The notes beneath the pieces were generated by a model. That model was not told the origin of the DNA. It was given only the letters and a program-made list of their open reading frames with translations, and ran no database searches. Below, piece by piece: positions 46,654 through 55,605 of a DNA stretch of 64,000 nt (position 1 is its first letter; every line of letters begins with the position of its first letter). Source of the DNA: Bacteroidales bacterium (GTDB taxonomy: Bacteria > Bacteroidota > Bacteroidia > Bacteroidales > Paludibacteraceae); contig SUXE01000009.1 of the NCBI GenBank assembly GCA_015061115.1, forward strand, positions 124,001-188,000, read 5' to 3'. The position numbers were made by a program, and so were the translations under genes.

Positions 46654-47574
46654 CTATTCTCCTCCTATTTTTTCTGCGACACGTAGTTTTGCGCTTCTGC
46701 TTCTTGGATTACGTTGGATCTCATCCGCATCAGGAGTTATCACTTTTCCGTTTACTGGAGAAAGTGAGCGGACAGTATTTCCATAGAAATCCTTCTCTAT
46801 CTTACCGTCGACGTTGCCTGTCTTGAAGAAATTCTTCACAAGACGGTCTTCAAGCGAATGGTAAGTGAGTATAGCTACACGTCCACCGTCGACAAGAGAA
46901 CCAGGAAGTTGCGAAAGCATCTTCTTAAGAGTTCCCATCTCATCGTTCACCTCAATACGGATAGCCTGGAACAGTTTCGCAAGATCCTTTTTCTGGCTGT
47001 CCTTGCCGATAAGCGGCTCAAGCAACTCAACAAGTTGGAAAATCGTCGTCAATGGAGCCTTCTGGCGAGCCTTCACGATAGTGGAAGCCACCTTGCGGGC
47101 ATTGTTCATCTCTCCATACAAATAGAATATGTCGGCAAGACGTTGCTCGTCATACTCATTCAAAAGGATTTCTGCAGTAAGTTTTGACTTTCTGTTCATT
47201 CTCATGTCAAGCGGACCGTCGAAACGGAATGAGAATCCACGTTCAGCCTCATCGAAATGATGGAATGAGACACCAAGATCAGCTAGCACACCGTCTACCT
47301 TCTCCACTCCATAATAAGCCAAAAAATTGCTAAGGAAACAGAAATTGGAACGACAGAAAGTAAGTCTGTCATCATCCGGCACATTGGCGATTGCATCCAT
47401 ATCCTGGTCGAATGCGAAAAGTCTTCCGTTCTTGCCAAGACGCGAGAGTATCTCACGTGAGTGACCGCCACCACCGAAAGTCAAGTCGACGTACACTCCA
47501 TCACTCTTTATATCCAAACCCTCCATGCAAGGGATCAGCAAAGCCGGCGTATGATAAACTATTTCATTTTCCAT
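46654..47574 (-). CDS. rsmH: 16S rRNA m4C1402 methyltransferase RsmH
   Basis: 306 aa. SAM site 'VDLTFGGGGHSREIL', then 'GVLADLGVSFHHFDEAERGFSF' and 'ILTYHSLEDRLVKNFF' are characteristic. It methylates N4 of C1402 in the ribosomal P site. It follows mraZ by 18 bp. Confidence 0.97.
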   Translation of the reverse strand: MENEIVYHTPALLIPCMEGLDIKSDGVYVDLTFGGGGHSREILSRLGKNGRLFAFDQDMDAIANVPDDDRLTFCRSNFCFLSNFLAYYGVEKVDGVLADLGVSFHHFDEAERGFSFRFDGPLDMRMNRKSKLTAEILLNEYDEQRLADIFYLYGEMNNARKVASTIVKARQKAPLTTIFQLVELLEPLIGKDSQKKDLAKLFQAIRIEVNDEMGTLKKMLSQLPGSLVDGGRVAILTYHSLEDRLVKNFFKTGNVDGKIEKDFYGNTVRSLSPVNGKVITPDADEIQRNPRSRSAKLRVAEKIGGE

Positions 47575-47592
47575 GACTGCAATTCTTTTGAG

Positions 47593-48033
47593 TTACACCA
47601 TAATTTTTTCAAGCGCGGCCTCAAGAGACGCCTCATCCATCATAGATGCCTCGTAACGATCTCTAGACCACAACTCCAAATAGTCACCTACACCAACGAA
47701 CACAACATCAAGATCGATTCCAAGCTGTTCAAGATACTTCTTCTGCAAAAGCACTCGTCCGTTAGAGTCAAGCTCAAGCTGCTCTGCCTTTGACGTGAAC
47801 GTACGATAAATCATCTGATCCTGTGCCTTCCATAGGTTAAGACGTGATTTTAGTTCCTCACACTGTCTTGTCCACTCAGAAAGCGGATACAGTTTTGCAA
47901 AACCAGATTCAGAGTTTACTCGCAACACCAACGCTGTCTCATTGCTCTGTTCTAGCAAGCGACGAAACTGAGCAGGGACGAATACTCTGCCCTTGCCATC
48001 AAGTTTTGCGTCTATGTTGCCTAAAAATTGCAT
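47593..48033 (-). CDS. mraZ: Transcriptional regulator MraZ
   Basis: 146 aa. Two SpoVT/AbrB-like halves, each with the D-x-x-G-R signature: 'IDAKLDGKGRVFVPAQFR' and 'ELDSNGRVLLQ'. MraZ assembles as a ring and represses the dcw promoter by binding TGGGN repeats spaced by 5 bp. It is the first gene of the cluster, preceded by such repeats. Confidence 0.95.
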   Translation of the reverse strand: MQFLGNIDAKLDGKGRVFVPAQFRRLLEQSNETALVLRVNSESGFAKLYPLSEWTRQCEELKSRLNLWKAQDQMIYRTFTSKAEQLELDSNGRVLLQKKYLEQLGIDLDVVFVGVGDYLELWSRDRYEASMMDEASLEAALEKIMV

Positions 48034-48059
48034 ACTACTAAATCTTAAGTTTTGGACTT

Positions 48060-48101
48060 CAAAATTACATAATTAATTTAAAAATTCCCCACATTTCCCC
48101 A
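48060..48101 (-). promoter_or_regulatory. dcw promoter with MraZ-type operator
   Basis: The minus strand carries TAATTTTG (48067-48060), a -7 box that gives a 5' UTR of about 20 nt for mraZ. Two TGGGG direct repeats separated by 5 nt (48101-48087) overlap the -33 position. This arrangement matches the known MraZ recognition pattern and would block polymerase. Confidence 0.55.
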
Positions 48102-48244
48102 CTTAATACTTTCAACCCGACAATCAACAAGTTTTCAACAAGATTTCAACAGATTTTCGACACCGCAGCCCCGAACAGATCTGCCATAATAAATTACTAT
48201 TTATCAATACATTAACAATAAGAACAAAACAAAATAACAAAAAG

Positions 48245-48279
48245 TGGGGTAAAATGGGGGCAGATGAAACAATGTGGAG
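48245..48279 (+). promoter_or_regulatory. Second set of MraZ-like boxes
   Basis: TGGGG at 48245 and 48255 (5-nt spacer), then TGAAA at 48265 and TGGAG at 48275, all in the same 10-bp register. They lie 144 bp upstream of the first set and on the opposite strand. The rest of the 48034-48375 gap is AT-rich with no gene. Confidence 0.4.
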
Positions 48280-48311
48280 GGTTAAGAAGAAGGCTCACGT
48301 ATAAACACTAA

Positions 48312-48345
48312 AAAGGAGGAGAAGCAATATGCTTCCCCTCCCTCC
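48312..48345 (-). terminator. Terminator after the first GH5 gene
   Basis: GAAGCA/TGCTTC-centred hairpin with a GGAGG-rich base, followed by TTTTT on the minus strand. Similar hairpins follow the three other tandem GH5 genes. Confidence 0.75.
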
Positions 48346-48375
48346 TACGGATTTTTATAATAAATCTAAAAAAGA

Positions 48376-50547
48376 TTATTTGACAACCAGTTTCTGAGTG
48401 CTGACACCGCCATTAGACTTAACAACGACAGTGTAAACACCTGATGTCAAAGCCTTGTTGATTGTAGCAGAACCTACAATATTCTGAGACACCACAACCT
48501 GACCAGCCATATTTACGACATCGACTATTGCCTCTGCGTTCTCAGCTAGAGTTATTGTAAACTCTCCAGTTGTCGGGTTAGGATAAATAGAAAACGCAGT
48601 TGCATCAACATTCTCAACCATGCTAGGATCGTAACAACAAACAGAATCTGGAAGACCAGAATCCGCATACCATTCAAAGATAAGTGGACCGAAGCCACCA
48701 ATAATGTTAGCATGGAACTCAATTGTGATTGACTGTTCTCCTGCCTCTGGGAACAAGCACAGTACCTGTTTCTCTTTTCCGCTTTTCGCGTCAAGAATTG
48801 ACCAACAATTCCATGGTTCATATGGTTCCACTGACTTATCGCACTCACTAGCAGGAAGGAATCCGAATGTAGTTATGTATTCATTATCCCAAAGACGATC
48901 TGGAACACGAAGGTGGTTGCCAAAAGAAGATCTGATTGAAATCTCACCATCATATTTAGGAGACATATACTCACCATTAATAAGACCAGAAACCTTGTAG
49001 AATCCTGGTTTTTCCACGTTTACCGTATAGTTGATCCACTCACCTGCCTCAACCCATCCGAGTCCACTGTACCCTAGATTTTCATACTCAGTGCCTCGAC
49101 AGTTAGCATATAACAAATCCACACCTTCATCAGGACGTGCAGAGACCTCTGTTCCAAAATAATGACGACCGGCGTTCAAAGATTTGTATGTAGGATTTCC
49201 TTTCTCATCTTTCCAAAATGTAGAAATTGTAGAATCAAAATCGACGACCTTGCCATTCTCAACAGTCGACCATGGGCATGGCTTATCCAACCACGCCATC
49301 TCTACAGCCAATGAGAAAACATCCACCTCTTCTCCGTCTTTTTTATAGTTAAGGACAACCCCATTTGAGTCTATCTCCCACGCACCACCATTAACGTCAT
49401 GGTAAGCATTGCCTTCTCCTCCTAAATCAAAGTAATCCCAATGCCATAATGACGCACCTGTAGAAGAGATTTTGTTATAAGCCATCAATGTATCAGAATG
49501 ACCATGTTTATCAGATGTATCTGGCGGACAATATCCTAACAAGCCTAACACATAATCGCCATATCTAACACCAGAGTCCGAATATTGAGACACATTATTT
49601 GATGAACACGAACCTGTAAAGAATGAAGTCGCATCACCCTTTTTCCCCCAGTTTTCGACACACCAACTGACAACCTGTGGAGCGTCATTTCTTTTGTCAC
49701 AATTGGCGATCAACTCATTTGAATTGTCTGTACATAAAGGGCCCTCACCATCAAAATTCGCAGCCGACCACTCTGACACAAACACAGGGATTTTTTTCTG
49801 TGCATTACGGAATTCTCCTAATAAATAATAGTGGGAACATGCGTCGTAATGGAAAGAATACATCACATTTTTCTTATACAATGAGTCGATCGGATTAGTT
49901 ACTGGCTCTACGATTTTCTGGCACCACTGGTCCGTTCCAACAATAACAATGGCATCCGGCTGATTTGCGACAATCACTGGGATAACATTCTCCGCATAGC
50001 TTTTTATATTCGTCCATCCGCAGTTCGCCTCATTACAAATCTCATACAAAACATGGCCATAAGCACTATCAGCACAATACTTAGAGATTTCCTCGAAGAA
50101 ATCCTTAGATTCGTTAATATAGTCGTTAGGGTCTCCATTGGACAATGTATCAGCAGTATTATGCCAGTCGACGATACAATACATACCCAACTTTGATGTC
50201 TCTTCGATACTCGTCTTTATAAACTCCTTATACTTCGCTTCATTGCCAAGGTAAGATTTTGGCGCATCAACATACATTGCCAGACGGACAACGTTAGCTC
50301 CATACTCTTGCATCAACTTCCATTGTTTCATTCCTAAACAACCCTGAACATCATCAGAGTGAAGGGATTGAGTCGACCAGCCTCTCAACTGAACTGTCGA
50401 TCCAGTCTTTGACGAAGAAAGTTGATTGTCTATCAACTGTAGTTTTCCCCAATCTTCATACCTTTTATCTACTCCCCCCAAACAGCCACACGCATTAGCT
50501 GTCATATAGGCTGGCACTAACACACTAAGCAGTAAAATTTTCTTCAT
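48376..50547 (-). CDS. Secreted GH5 glycanase with CBM6 and sorting domain (paralogue 1)
   Basis: 723 aa. Signal peptide (about 1-19) followed by a Cys pair; GH5 barrel with 'YEICNEANCGW' (acid/base Glu173; Ala replaces the usual Pro) and 'VFVSEWSA' (nucleophile Glu259); a CBM6-like module ('AGEWINYTVNVEKPGFYKVSGLI'); and a C-terminal Por/T9SS-type sorting domain ending 'STQKLVVK'. Its likely role is endoglucanase or related hydrolase at the cell surface or outside. It differs from its neighbours at the N-terminus and has the extra Cys-rich start 'ACGCLGG'. Substrate not determined. Confidence 0.88.
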   Translation of the reverse strand: MKKILLLSVLVPAYMTANACGCLGGVDKRYEDWGKLQLIDNQLSSSKTGSTVQLRGWSTQSLHSDDVQGCLGMKQWKLMQEYGANVVRLAMYVDAPKSYLGNEAKYKEFIKTSIEETSKLGMYCIVDWHNTADTLSNGDPNDYINESKDFFEEISKYCADSAYGHVLYEICNEANCGWTNIKSYAENVIPVIVANQPDAIVIVGTDQWCQKIVEPVTNPIDSLYKKNVMYSFHYDACSHYYLLGEFRNAQKKIPVFVSEWSAANFDGEGPLCTDNSNELIANCDKRNDAPQVVSWCVENWGKKGDATSFFTGSCSSNNVSQYSDSGVRYGDYVLGLLGYCPPDTSDKHGHSDTLMAYNKISSTGASLWHWDYFDLGGEGNAYHDVNGGAWEIDSNGVVLNYKKDGEEVDVFSLAVEMAWLDKPCPWSTVENGKVVDFDSTISTFWKDEKGNPTYKSLNAGRHYFGTEVSARPDEGVDLLYANCRGTEYENLGYSGLGWVEAGEWINYTVNVEKPGFYKVSGLINGEYMSPKYDGEISIRSSFGNHLRVPDRLWDNEYITTFGFLPASECDKSVEPYEPWNCWSILDAKSGKEKQVLCLFPEAGEQSITIEFHANIIGGFGPLIFEWYADSGLPDSVCCYDPSMVENVDATAFSIYPNPTTGEFTITLAENAEAIVDVVNMAGQVVVSQNIVGSATINKALTSGVYTVVVKSNGGVSTQKLVVK

Positions 50548-50777
50548 ATTTCTTTCTTTAAATTAATATACTCTTCTATATCACAACACAAAAACAGGGC
50601 TGGCAAAAATTGCATCAGAAACAACTTCACACACCACTATATGACAAATATATATACATTTAAGAAAACATATTCGCGCTCATCTTTATTGTAACAAAAA
50701 CGTAATATTCAAAAAAGATTTCGCATTAACAGATTTTCGCATTAAACAAAAACGGAAATACGTTTTACTATAAAGAT

Positions 50778-50815
50778 ACAAAAAAGGAGAAGAAGCAATA
50801 TGCTTCCCCTCCAAT
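50778..50815 (-). terminator. Terminator after the second GH5 gene
   Basis: GAAGCA/TGCTTC hairpin with a GGAGGGG base and a T run on the minus strand. The loop matches the one after paralogue 1, consistent with duplication of the unit including its terminator. Confidence 0.75.
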
Positions 50816-50844
50816 GGTTTTTATAATAAAAACTATATTTCAGA

Positions 50845-53004
50845 TCACTTTACAACCAGTTTTTGAGTGCTGACTCCACCGTTAGTCTTGACCACAACAG
50901 TGTAAACACCAGCAACCAAAGCTTTATTGATTGTAGCAGAACCCACAATATTCTGGGATGTCACAATCTGACCTGCCATGTTAACAACATCTACTGTTGT
51001 CTCAACATCCTCAGCAAGAGTCACAGTGAACTCACCTGTTGTAGGATTTGGATTAATCGAGAATTTCACTGCATCGATATCATTGACATCTCCAGGGAAA
51101 TCACAACAAGGAACTCCAGGACCAGAAATCTCATACCATTCGAAGATAAGTGGACCTACACCAGCAGCGTCACCTCTAAACGAAATAGTGATTTGCTGTT
51201 CTCCTGCTTCCTTGAATAAACACAACACTACGTTCTCTCTTCTAGTTTTAGCGTCAGATGTAGTCCAACAATCCCAAGGGGCAGTGGTGATGTCTACATT
51301 ACGATCATCACACTCAACCGTTTTAGGGAAGCCAAATGTAGTTATATATTCCTTATCCCCTAGATGATCAAGGGCACGAAGGATGTTACCATCGGAAGTT
51401 TCGATAGAAATCTCATTCGCTGAACCACCATACTCAGCATTGATGATACCCGAAATCTTGTAAAAACCTGGTTTTTCTACATCTACTGTATAGTTGATCC
51501 ACTCTTCTTTCTCAAAAGCTATGCTACTGTAATGTTCATTCTCATATTTCGTTCCTCTACAATTAGCATAATACAAATCCACACCTTCATCTGGACGCGC
51601 TGAACCATCTGTTCCAAAATAATAACGGCCAGCATTCAAAGATCTGTATGTAGGATTACCATTCTCGTCTTTCCAAAATGTAGAAATTGTAGAATCAAAA
51701 TCGACGACCTTGCCATCCACGACAGTCGACCATGGGCATGATTTATCCAGCCACATCATCTGTCTTGCCAATGAGAAAACATCGACTTCTTCTCCAGAGT
51801 TACTATAGTCAATGACAATACCATTTGAGTCTTTCTCCCATGCTCCACTATTAAGGTCATGATAAGCCACAGACTCTCCACCATAATCATAGTAATCCCA
51901 ATGCCATAAAGATGACTCTGTTGAAGGAATTTTATTTGGATTTTCCCAATACATACAGCATGGAGGTGGAGGGCAACACCTAACAGGATTGAACAAATCT
52001 ATTATATAATTGCCATATGTGATATCTTTATCACTAGACTCATACTTAGATTCAAAACCCACATTGCAAGAGCCAGTGAAGAAAGAAGATGGATCATCCT
52101 TTTCACCCCAATTCCACACACACCAGCTGACAACCTGAGGTGCGGATTCCTTATAATCGCAATCGGCAATCAGTTCATCTGAATTCGTTCTACAGAATGG
52201 TCCTTCCCCGCCAAAATCCACAGCCGACCACTCTGACACAAACACAGGGATTTTTTTCTGCGCAGTACAGAAATCACCTAAAAGAGAATAGTGAGAACAT
52301 GCAGAATAATGGAAAGAGTACATCACATTTTTCTTATACAATGAGTCGATCGGATCTGATGCTGGCTCTACGATTTTCTGGCACCACTGATCCGTTCCAA
52401 CAATGACAATAGCATCCGACTGATTTGCCACAATAACAGGGATAACGCTCTCCGCATAGCTTTTGACATTCGTCCATCCGCACGTTGGTTCATTACAAAT
52501 CTCATACAACACGTGGTCATAACGATTGTCTGCACAATAGTAGGAGATTTCTCCAAAAAAGTCCTTGGACTCGTTAATATATTCATTTGGATCTCCAGAA
52601 CCACCGTCGCCCTGCTCTAGAATATGCCAGTCGACGATACAATACATATCCAACCTTGATGTCTCCTCGATACTTTTCTTTATAAAGTCCTTATACATCG
52701 CTTCATTGCCAAGGTAAGAATTTGGCGCGTCAACATACATTGCCAGACGGACGACGTTAGCTCCATACTCTTGCATCAACTTCCACTGACCTTCGCCAAG
52801 GCATCCCTGGACTTCACCGAAATGAAGAGAATAGGTCGACCATCCCTTCAACTGGACCGGTTCGCCATTTTTGTCGGAAAGCTGGTTGCCAACCAACATT
52901 AATTTACCCCAATCAGAATAGTTTTTGTTCTGATAAGGAGACTTCTCTGCACTTGCAGACAAAGCCATAGACACGACTACAAAAAGTGATAAAATTTTCC
53001 TCAT
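50845..53004 (-). CDS. Secreted GH5 glycanase with CBM6 and sorting domain (paralogue 2)
   Basis: I start at the ATG at 53004 ('MRKILSLFVV', a good signal peptide), giving 719 aa; the longer frame runs through the upstream terminator and into the next gene. GH5 catalytic residues are Glu172 ('YEICNEPTCGW') and Glu258 ('VSEWSA'). A Cys/Pro loop ('RCCPPPPCCMYWEN') follows the barrel, then CBM6 and the sorting domain. Parts are nearly identical in DNA to paralogues 1 and 3. Confidence 0.9.
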   Translation of the reverse strand: MRKILSLFVVVSMALSASAEKSPYQNKNYSDWGKLMLVGNQLSDKNGEPVQLKGWSTYSLHFGEVQGCLGEGQWKLMQEYGANVVRLAMYVDAPNSYLGNEAMYKDFIKKSIEETSRLDMYCIVDWHILEQGDGGSGDPNEYINESKDFFGEISYYCADNRYDHVLYEICNEPTCGWTNVKSYAESVIPVIVANQSDAIVIVGTDQWCQKIVEPASDPIDSLYKKNVMYSFHYSACSHYSLLGDFCTAQKKIPVFVSEWSAVDFGGEGPFCRTNSDELIADCDYKESAPQVVSWCVWNWGEKDDPSSFFTGSCNVGFESKYESSDKDITYGNYIIDLFNPVRCCPPPPCCMYWENPNKIPSTESSLWHWDYYDYGGESVAYHDLNSGAWEKDSNGIVIDYSNSGEEVDVFSLARQMMWLDKSCPWSTVVDGKVVDFDSTISTFWKDENGNPTYRSLNAGRYYFGTDGSARPDEGVDLYYANCRGTKYENEHYSSIAFEKEEWINYTVDVEKPGFYKISGIINAEYGGSANEISIETSDGNILRALDHLGDKEYITTFGFPKTVECDDRNVDITTAPWDCWTTSDAKTRRENVVLCLFKEAGEQQITISFRGDAAGVGPLIFEWYEISGPGVPCCDFPGDVNDIDAVKFSINPNPTTGEFTVTLAEDVETTVDVVNMAGQIVTSQNIVGSATINKALVAGVYTVVVKTNGGVSTQKLVVK

Positions 53005-53168
53005 GCTTATCCATTTAAGGTTAATAATATTTCGCATCAACAATTCAGAAACATTTAAAAAGTCTATAAAGCATATCTTCATTGATATTTTCATATCGCA
53101 TATATTATATATTTTACTGGAAAGCAAAAACATCACATGTTTTCTTGTTCTTCCAAATACAAATATGC

Positions 53169-53203
53169 AAAAAAGAGGAGAAACAACAAGTTTCCCCTCC
53201 AAT
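53169..53203 (-). terminator. Terminator after the third GH5 gene
   Basis: A GGAGGGGAAACT-type arm pairs with its complement around a short loop, followed by T6 on the minus strand. Confidence 0.72.
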
Positions 53204-53218
53204 GAATTTATATACAGA

Positions 53219-55399
53219 CTACTTGACGACCAGCTTCTGAGTTCTGACCGCACCGTCAAACTTAACAATTACAGTGTATATTCCTGAAGCCAACGACTTG
53301 TTGATTGTCGCTGTGCCCTTAACATTCTGAGACACCACAACCTGACCCGACGTATTTACAACATCTACCATTGCCTCAACATTATCTGCAAGAGATATAC
53401 TAAACTCACCTGACGTAGGGTTAGGATTAATAGAGAATTTAGTCGTCTCTATATCATCAACAGCTCCAGGATAATCGCCCCCACAATCGCCACAAACAAT
53501 AAATTCGTTAGGATCAAGATCCGCATACCACTCAAAGATTAGTGGTCCGACTCCACTCGCATCTCCTAAGAATTCAATTGTTAATCGTTGCTCTCCAGCT
53601 TTTTCAAACTTACATAAGACTTCTTTATGATCACCACTAATAGCGTCTGATCTCGTCCAGCAATCCCAATATGCAGAATCAGGAACGGTAGGGTCATCAC
53701 ATACGGTAGTTCTTGGGAATCCAAACGATGTGATAACATCATCATCATTCAATGCAGAAGTGTCTCGAAGATGATTGCCGTAATCCGATTTAATTGAGAT
53801 TTCTCCGTTCTTTAAGGGTGCCTTATATTCAGCACTGACAATACCAGAGATTTTATAGTATCCAGCTTTAGCAACATTTACTGTATAGTTGATCCACTCA
53901 TTTTCTTCGACTTTATATAGGCTGTTATATCCTGAATATTCAAAAGCAGTGCCCATGCAACTTGCCACATTCAAATCCACACCATCATCCGGACGATTCG
54001 ATCCGTAAGAACCAGAGTAGTTACGTCCTGCATTCAAAGACTTGTATGTAGGGTTACCGTTTTCATCTTTCCAATTTGTGGAAATTGTAGAATCAAAATC
54101 GACAACCCTGTTATCCTCAACTGTCGACCATGGACATGGTTTATCTAACCATTGCATCGCTCTTGCCAAAGAGAGCACATCTACTTCTTCTCCATCTCTA
54201 GAATAATCGATAACGTTACCTGTCGAGTCTTTCACCCACGCATCGCTATTAGCGTCATGGTAAGTCTCGGCTTCACCTCCCATATCATAGTAATCCCAAT
54301 GCCATAAAGAGGATACTTTTGTAGGTATTTTGTTCATATTTACCCAAGGTGCACAACATGGAGGAGGCGTACAACACCCCATAGGACTGAACAGATCCAT
54401 TATATAATGGCCATATGTGGTAGATTCATCTCTATCCTCAAACTTAGATTCATAACCCGCATTGCAAGAACCAGTGAAGAAAGAAGAGGCATCATCCTTT
54501 TTACCCCAATTCCACACACACCAACTGACAACCTGAGGTGCAGCTTCCTTATAATCGCAATCGGCAATCAGTTCATCAGAATTCGTTCTACAGAATGGTC
54601 CTTCCCCGCTAAAATTCACAGCCGACCACTCAGAAACAAACACAGGGAGATAATTCTGAGCTTTGCGGAATTCTCCCAACAAATATTTATGAGTACATGC
54701 ATAGTAGTGGAAAGAATACATCACGTTCTTTTTGTAATCAGAAGAGATAGGATTAGTTACAGGCTCCATAATTTTCTGACACCACTGGTCTGTACCGACA
54801 ATGACAATAGCGTCTGGCTGGTTAGTGGTAATTACCGGAATAACATCCTCAGCGTAACTCTTGATCTGAGTCCATCCACAAATTGGTTCATTACAAATCT
54901 CATACAACACGTGGTCATAACCATTATCCGCACAATAGTAGGAGATCTCTCCAAAAAAGTCCTTGGACTCATTAATATAATCATTGGGATCTCCAGAACC
55001 ATTGCCTTGCTCTAGAATATGCCAGTCGACGATACAATACATATTCAAATTTGACGTCTCCTCAATACACGTCTTTATAAATTCCTTATACATCGCTTCA
55101 TTGTCAAGGTAAGAATTTGGTGCGTCAACATACATTGCCAGACGGACGACGTTAGCTCCATACTGCTGCATCAACTTCCATTGACCTTCACCAAGGCATC
55201 CCTGGACCTCACCGAAATGAAGAGAATAGGTCGACCAACCCTTCAACTGAACAGGATTGCCATCCCTGTCGGAAAGCTGGTTGCCAACCAACTTCAATTT
55301 ACCCCAATCAGCATAGTTCTTACCCTGATAAGGACTTTTTTCTGCATTAGCAGCCAACGTCAAAGACGCAACTGCCGCAAGTGATAAAATTTTTTTCAT
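53219..55399 (-). CDS. Secreted GH5 glycanase with CBM6 and sorting domain (paralogue 3)
   Basis: 726 aa. Signal peptide ending 'AANA' (residue 19); GH5 with Glu171 and Glu257; a Cys/Pro loop 'GCCTPPPCCAPW'; CBM6-like module ('NEWINYTVNVAKAGYYKISGIV'); sorting domain ending 'RTQKLVVK'. It is the closest relative of paralogue 2, sharing the Cys loop and about 40 bp of 5' leader. Probably a beta-glucanase; substrate uncertain. Confidence 0.9.
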   Translation of the reverse strand: MKKILSLAAVASLTLAANAEKSPYQGKNYADWGKLKLVGNQLSDRDGNPVQLKGWSTYSLHFGEVQGCLGEGQWKLMQQYGANVVRLAMYVDAPNSYLDNEAMYKEFIKTCIEETSNLNMYCIVDWHILEQGNGSGDPNDYINESKDFFGEISYYCADNGYDHVLYEICNEPICGWTQIKSYAEDVIPVITTNQPDAIVIVGTDQWCQKIMEPVTNPISSDYKKNVMYSFHYYACTHKYLLGEFRKAQNYLPVFVSEWSAVNFSGEGPFCRTNSDELIADCDYKEAAPQVVSWCVWNWGKKDDASSFFTGSCNAGYESKFEDRDESTTYGHYIMDLFSPMGCCTPPPCCAPWVNMNKIPTKVSSLWHWDYYDMGGEAETYHDANSDAWVKDSTGNVIDYSRDGEEVDVLSLARAMQWLDKPCPWSTVEDNRVVDFDSTISTNWKDENGNPTYKSLNAGRNYSGSYGSNRPDDGVDLNVASCMGTAFEYSGYNSLYKVEENEWINYTVNVAKAGYYKISGIVSAEYKAPLKNGEISIKSDYGNHLRDTSALNDDDVITSFGFPRTTVCDDPTVPDSAYWDCWTRSDAISGDHKEVLCKFEKAGEQRLTIEFLGDASGVGPLIFEWYADLDPNEFIVCGDCGGDYPGAVDDIETTKFSINPNPTSGEFSISLADNVEAMVDVVNTSGQVVVSQNVKGTATINKSLASGIYTVIVKFDGAVRTQKLVVK

Positions 55400-55542
55400 G
55401 CTTTGCTCATTTAAGGTTAATAATATTTCGCATCAATAATTCAAAACTCTTAAACGTCTATAAGGTAATCTTCATTGATGTTATCACACCGCAATATTAT
55501 ATATTTTCTTTATAATATCAAATTTATTTAATAAAATCCACA

Positions 55543-55577
55543 AAAAAAGAGGAGGAGCTATTTGCTCCCCCTCCGTG
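55543..55577 (-). terminator. Terminator after the fourth GH5 gene
   Basis: GGAGGGGGAGC pairs with GCTCCTCCTC around a short AT loop, followed by T7 on the minus strand. Confidence 0.75.
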
Positions 55578-55605
55578 GAATTTATAAGAAATCTAACAAT
55601 TCAGA

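Noticed and set aside
53005..53268. 88-residue N-terminal extension of GH5 paralogue 2
   Set aside because: It crosses the upstream terminator and overlaps paralogue 3; a clear signal peptide begins at the ATG at 53004.
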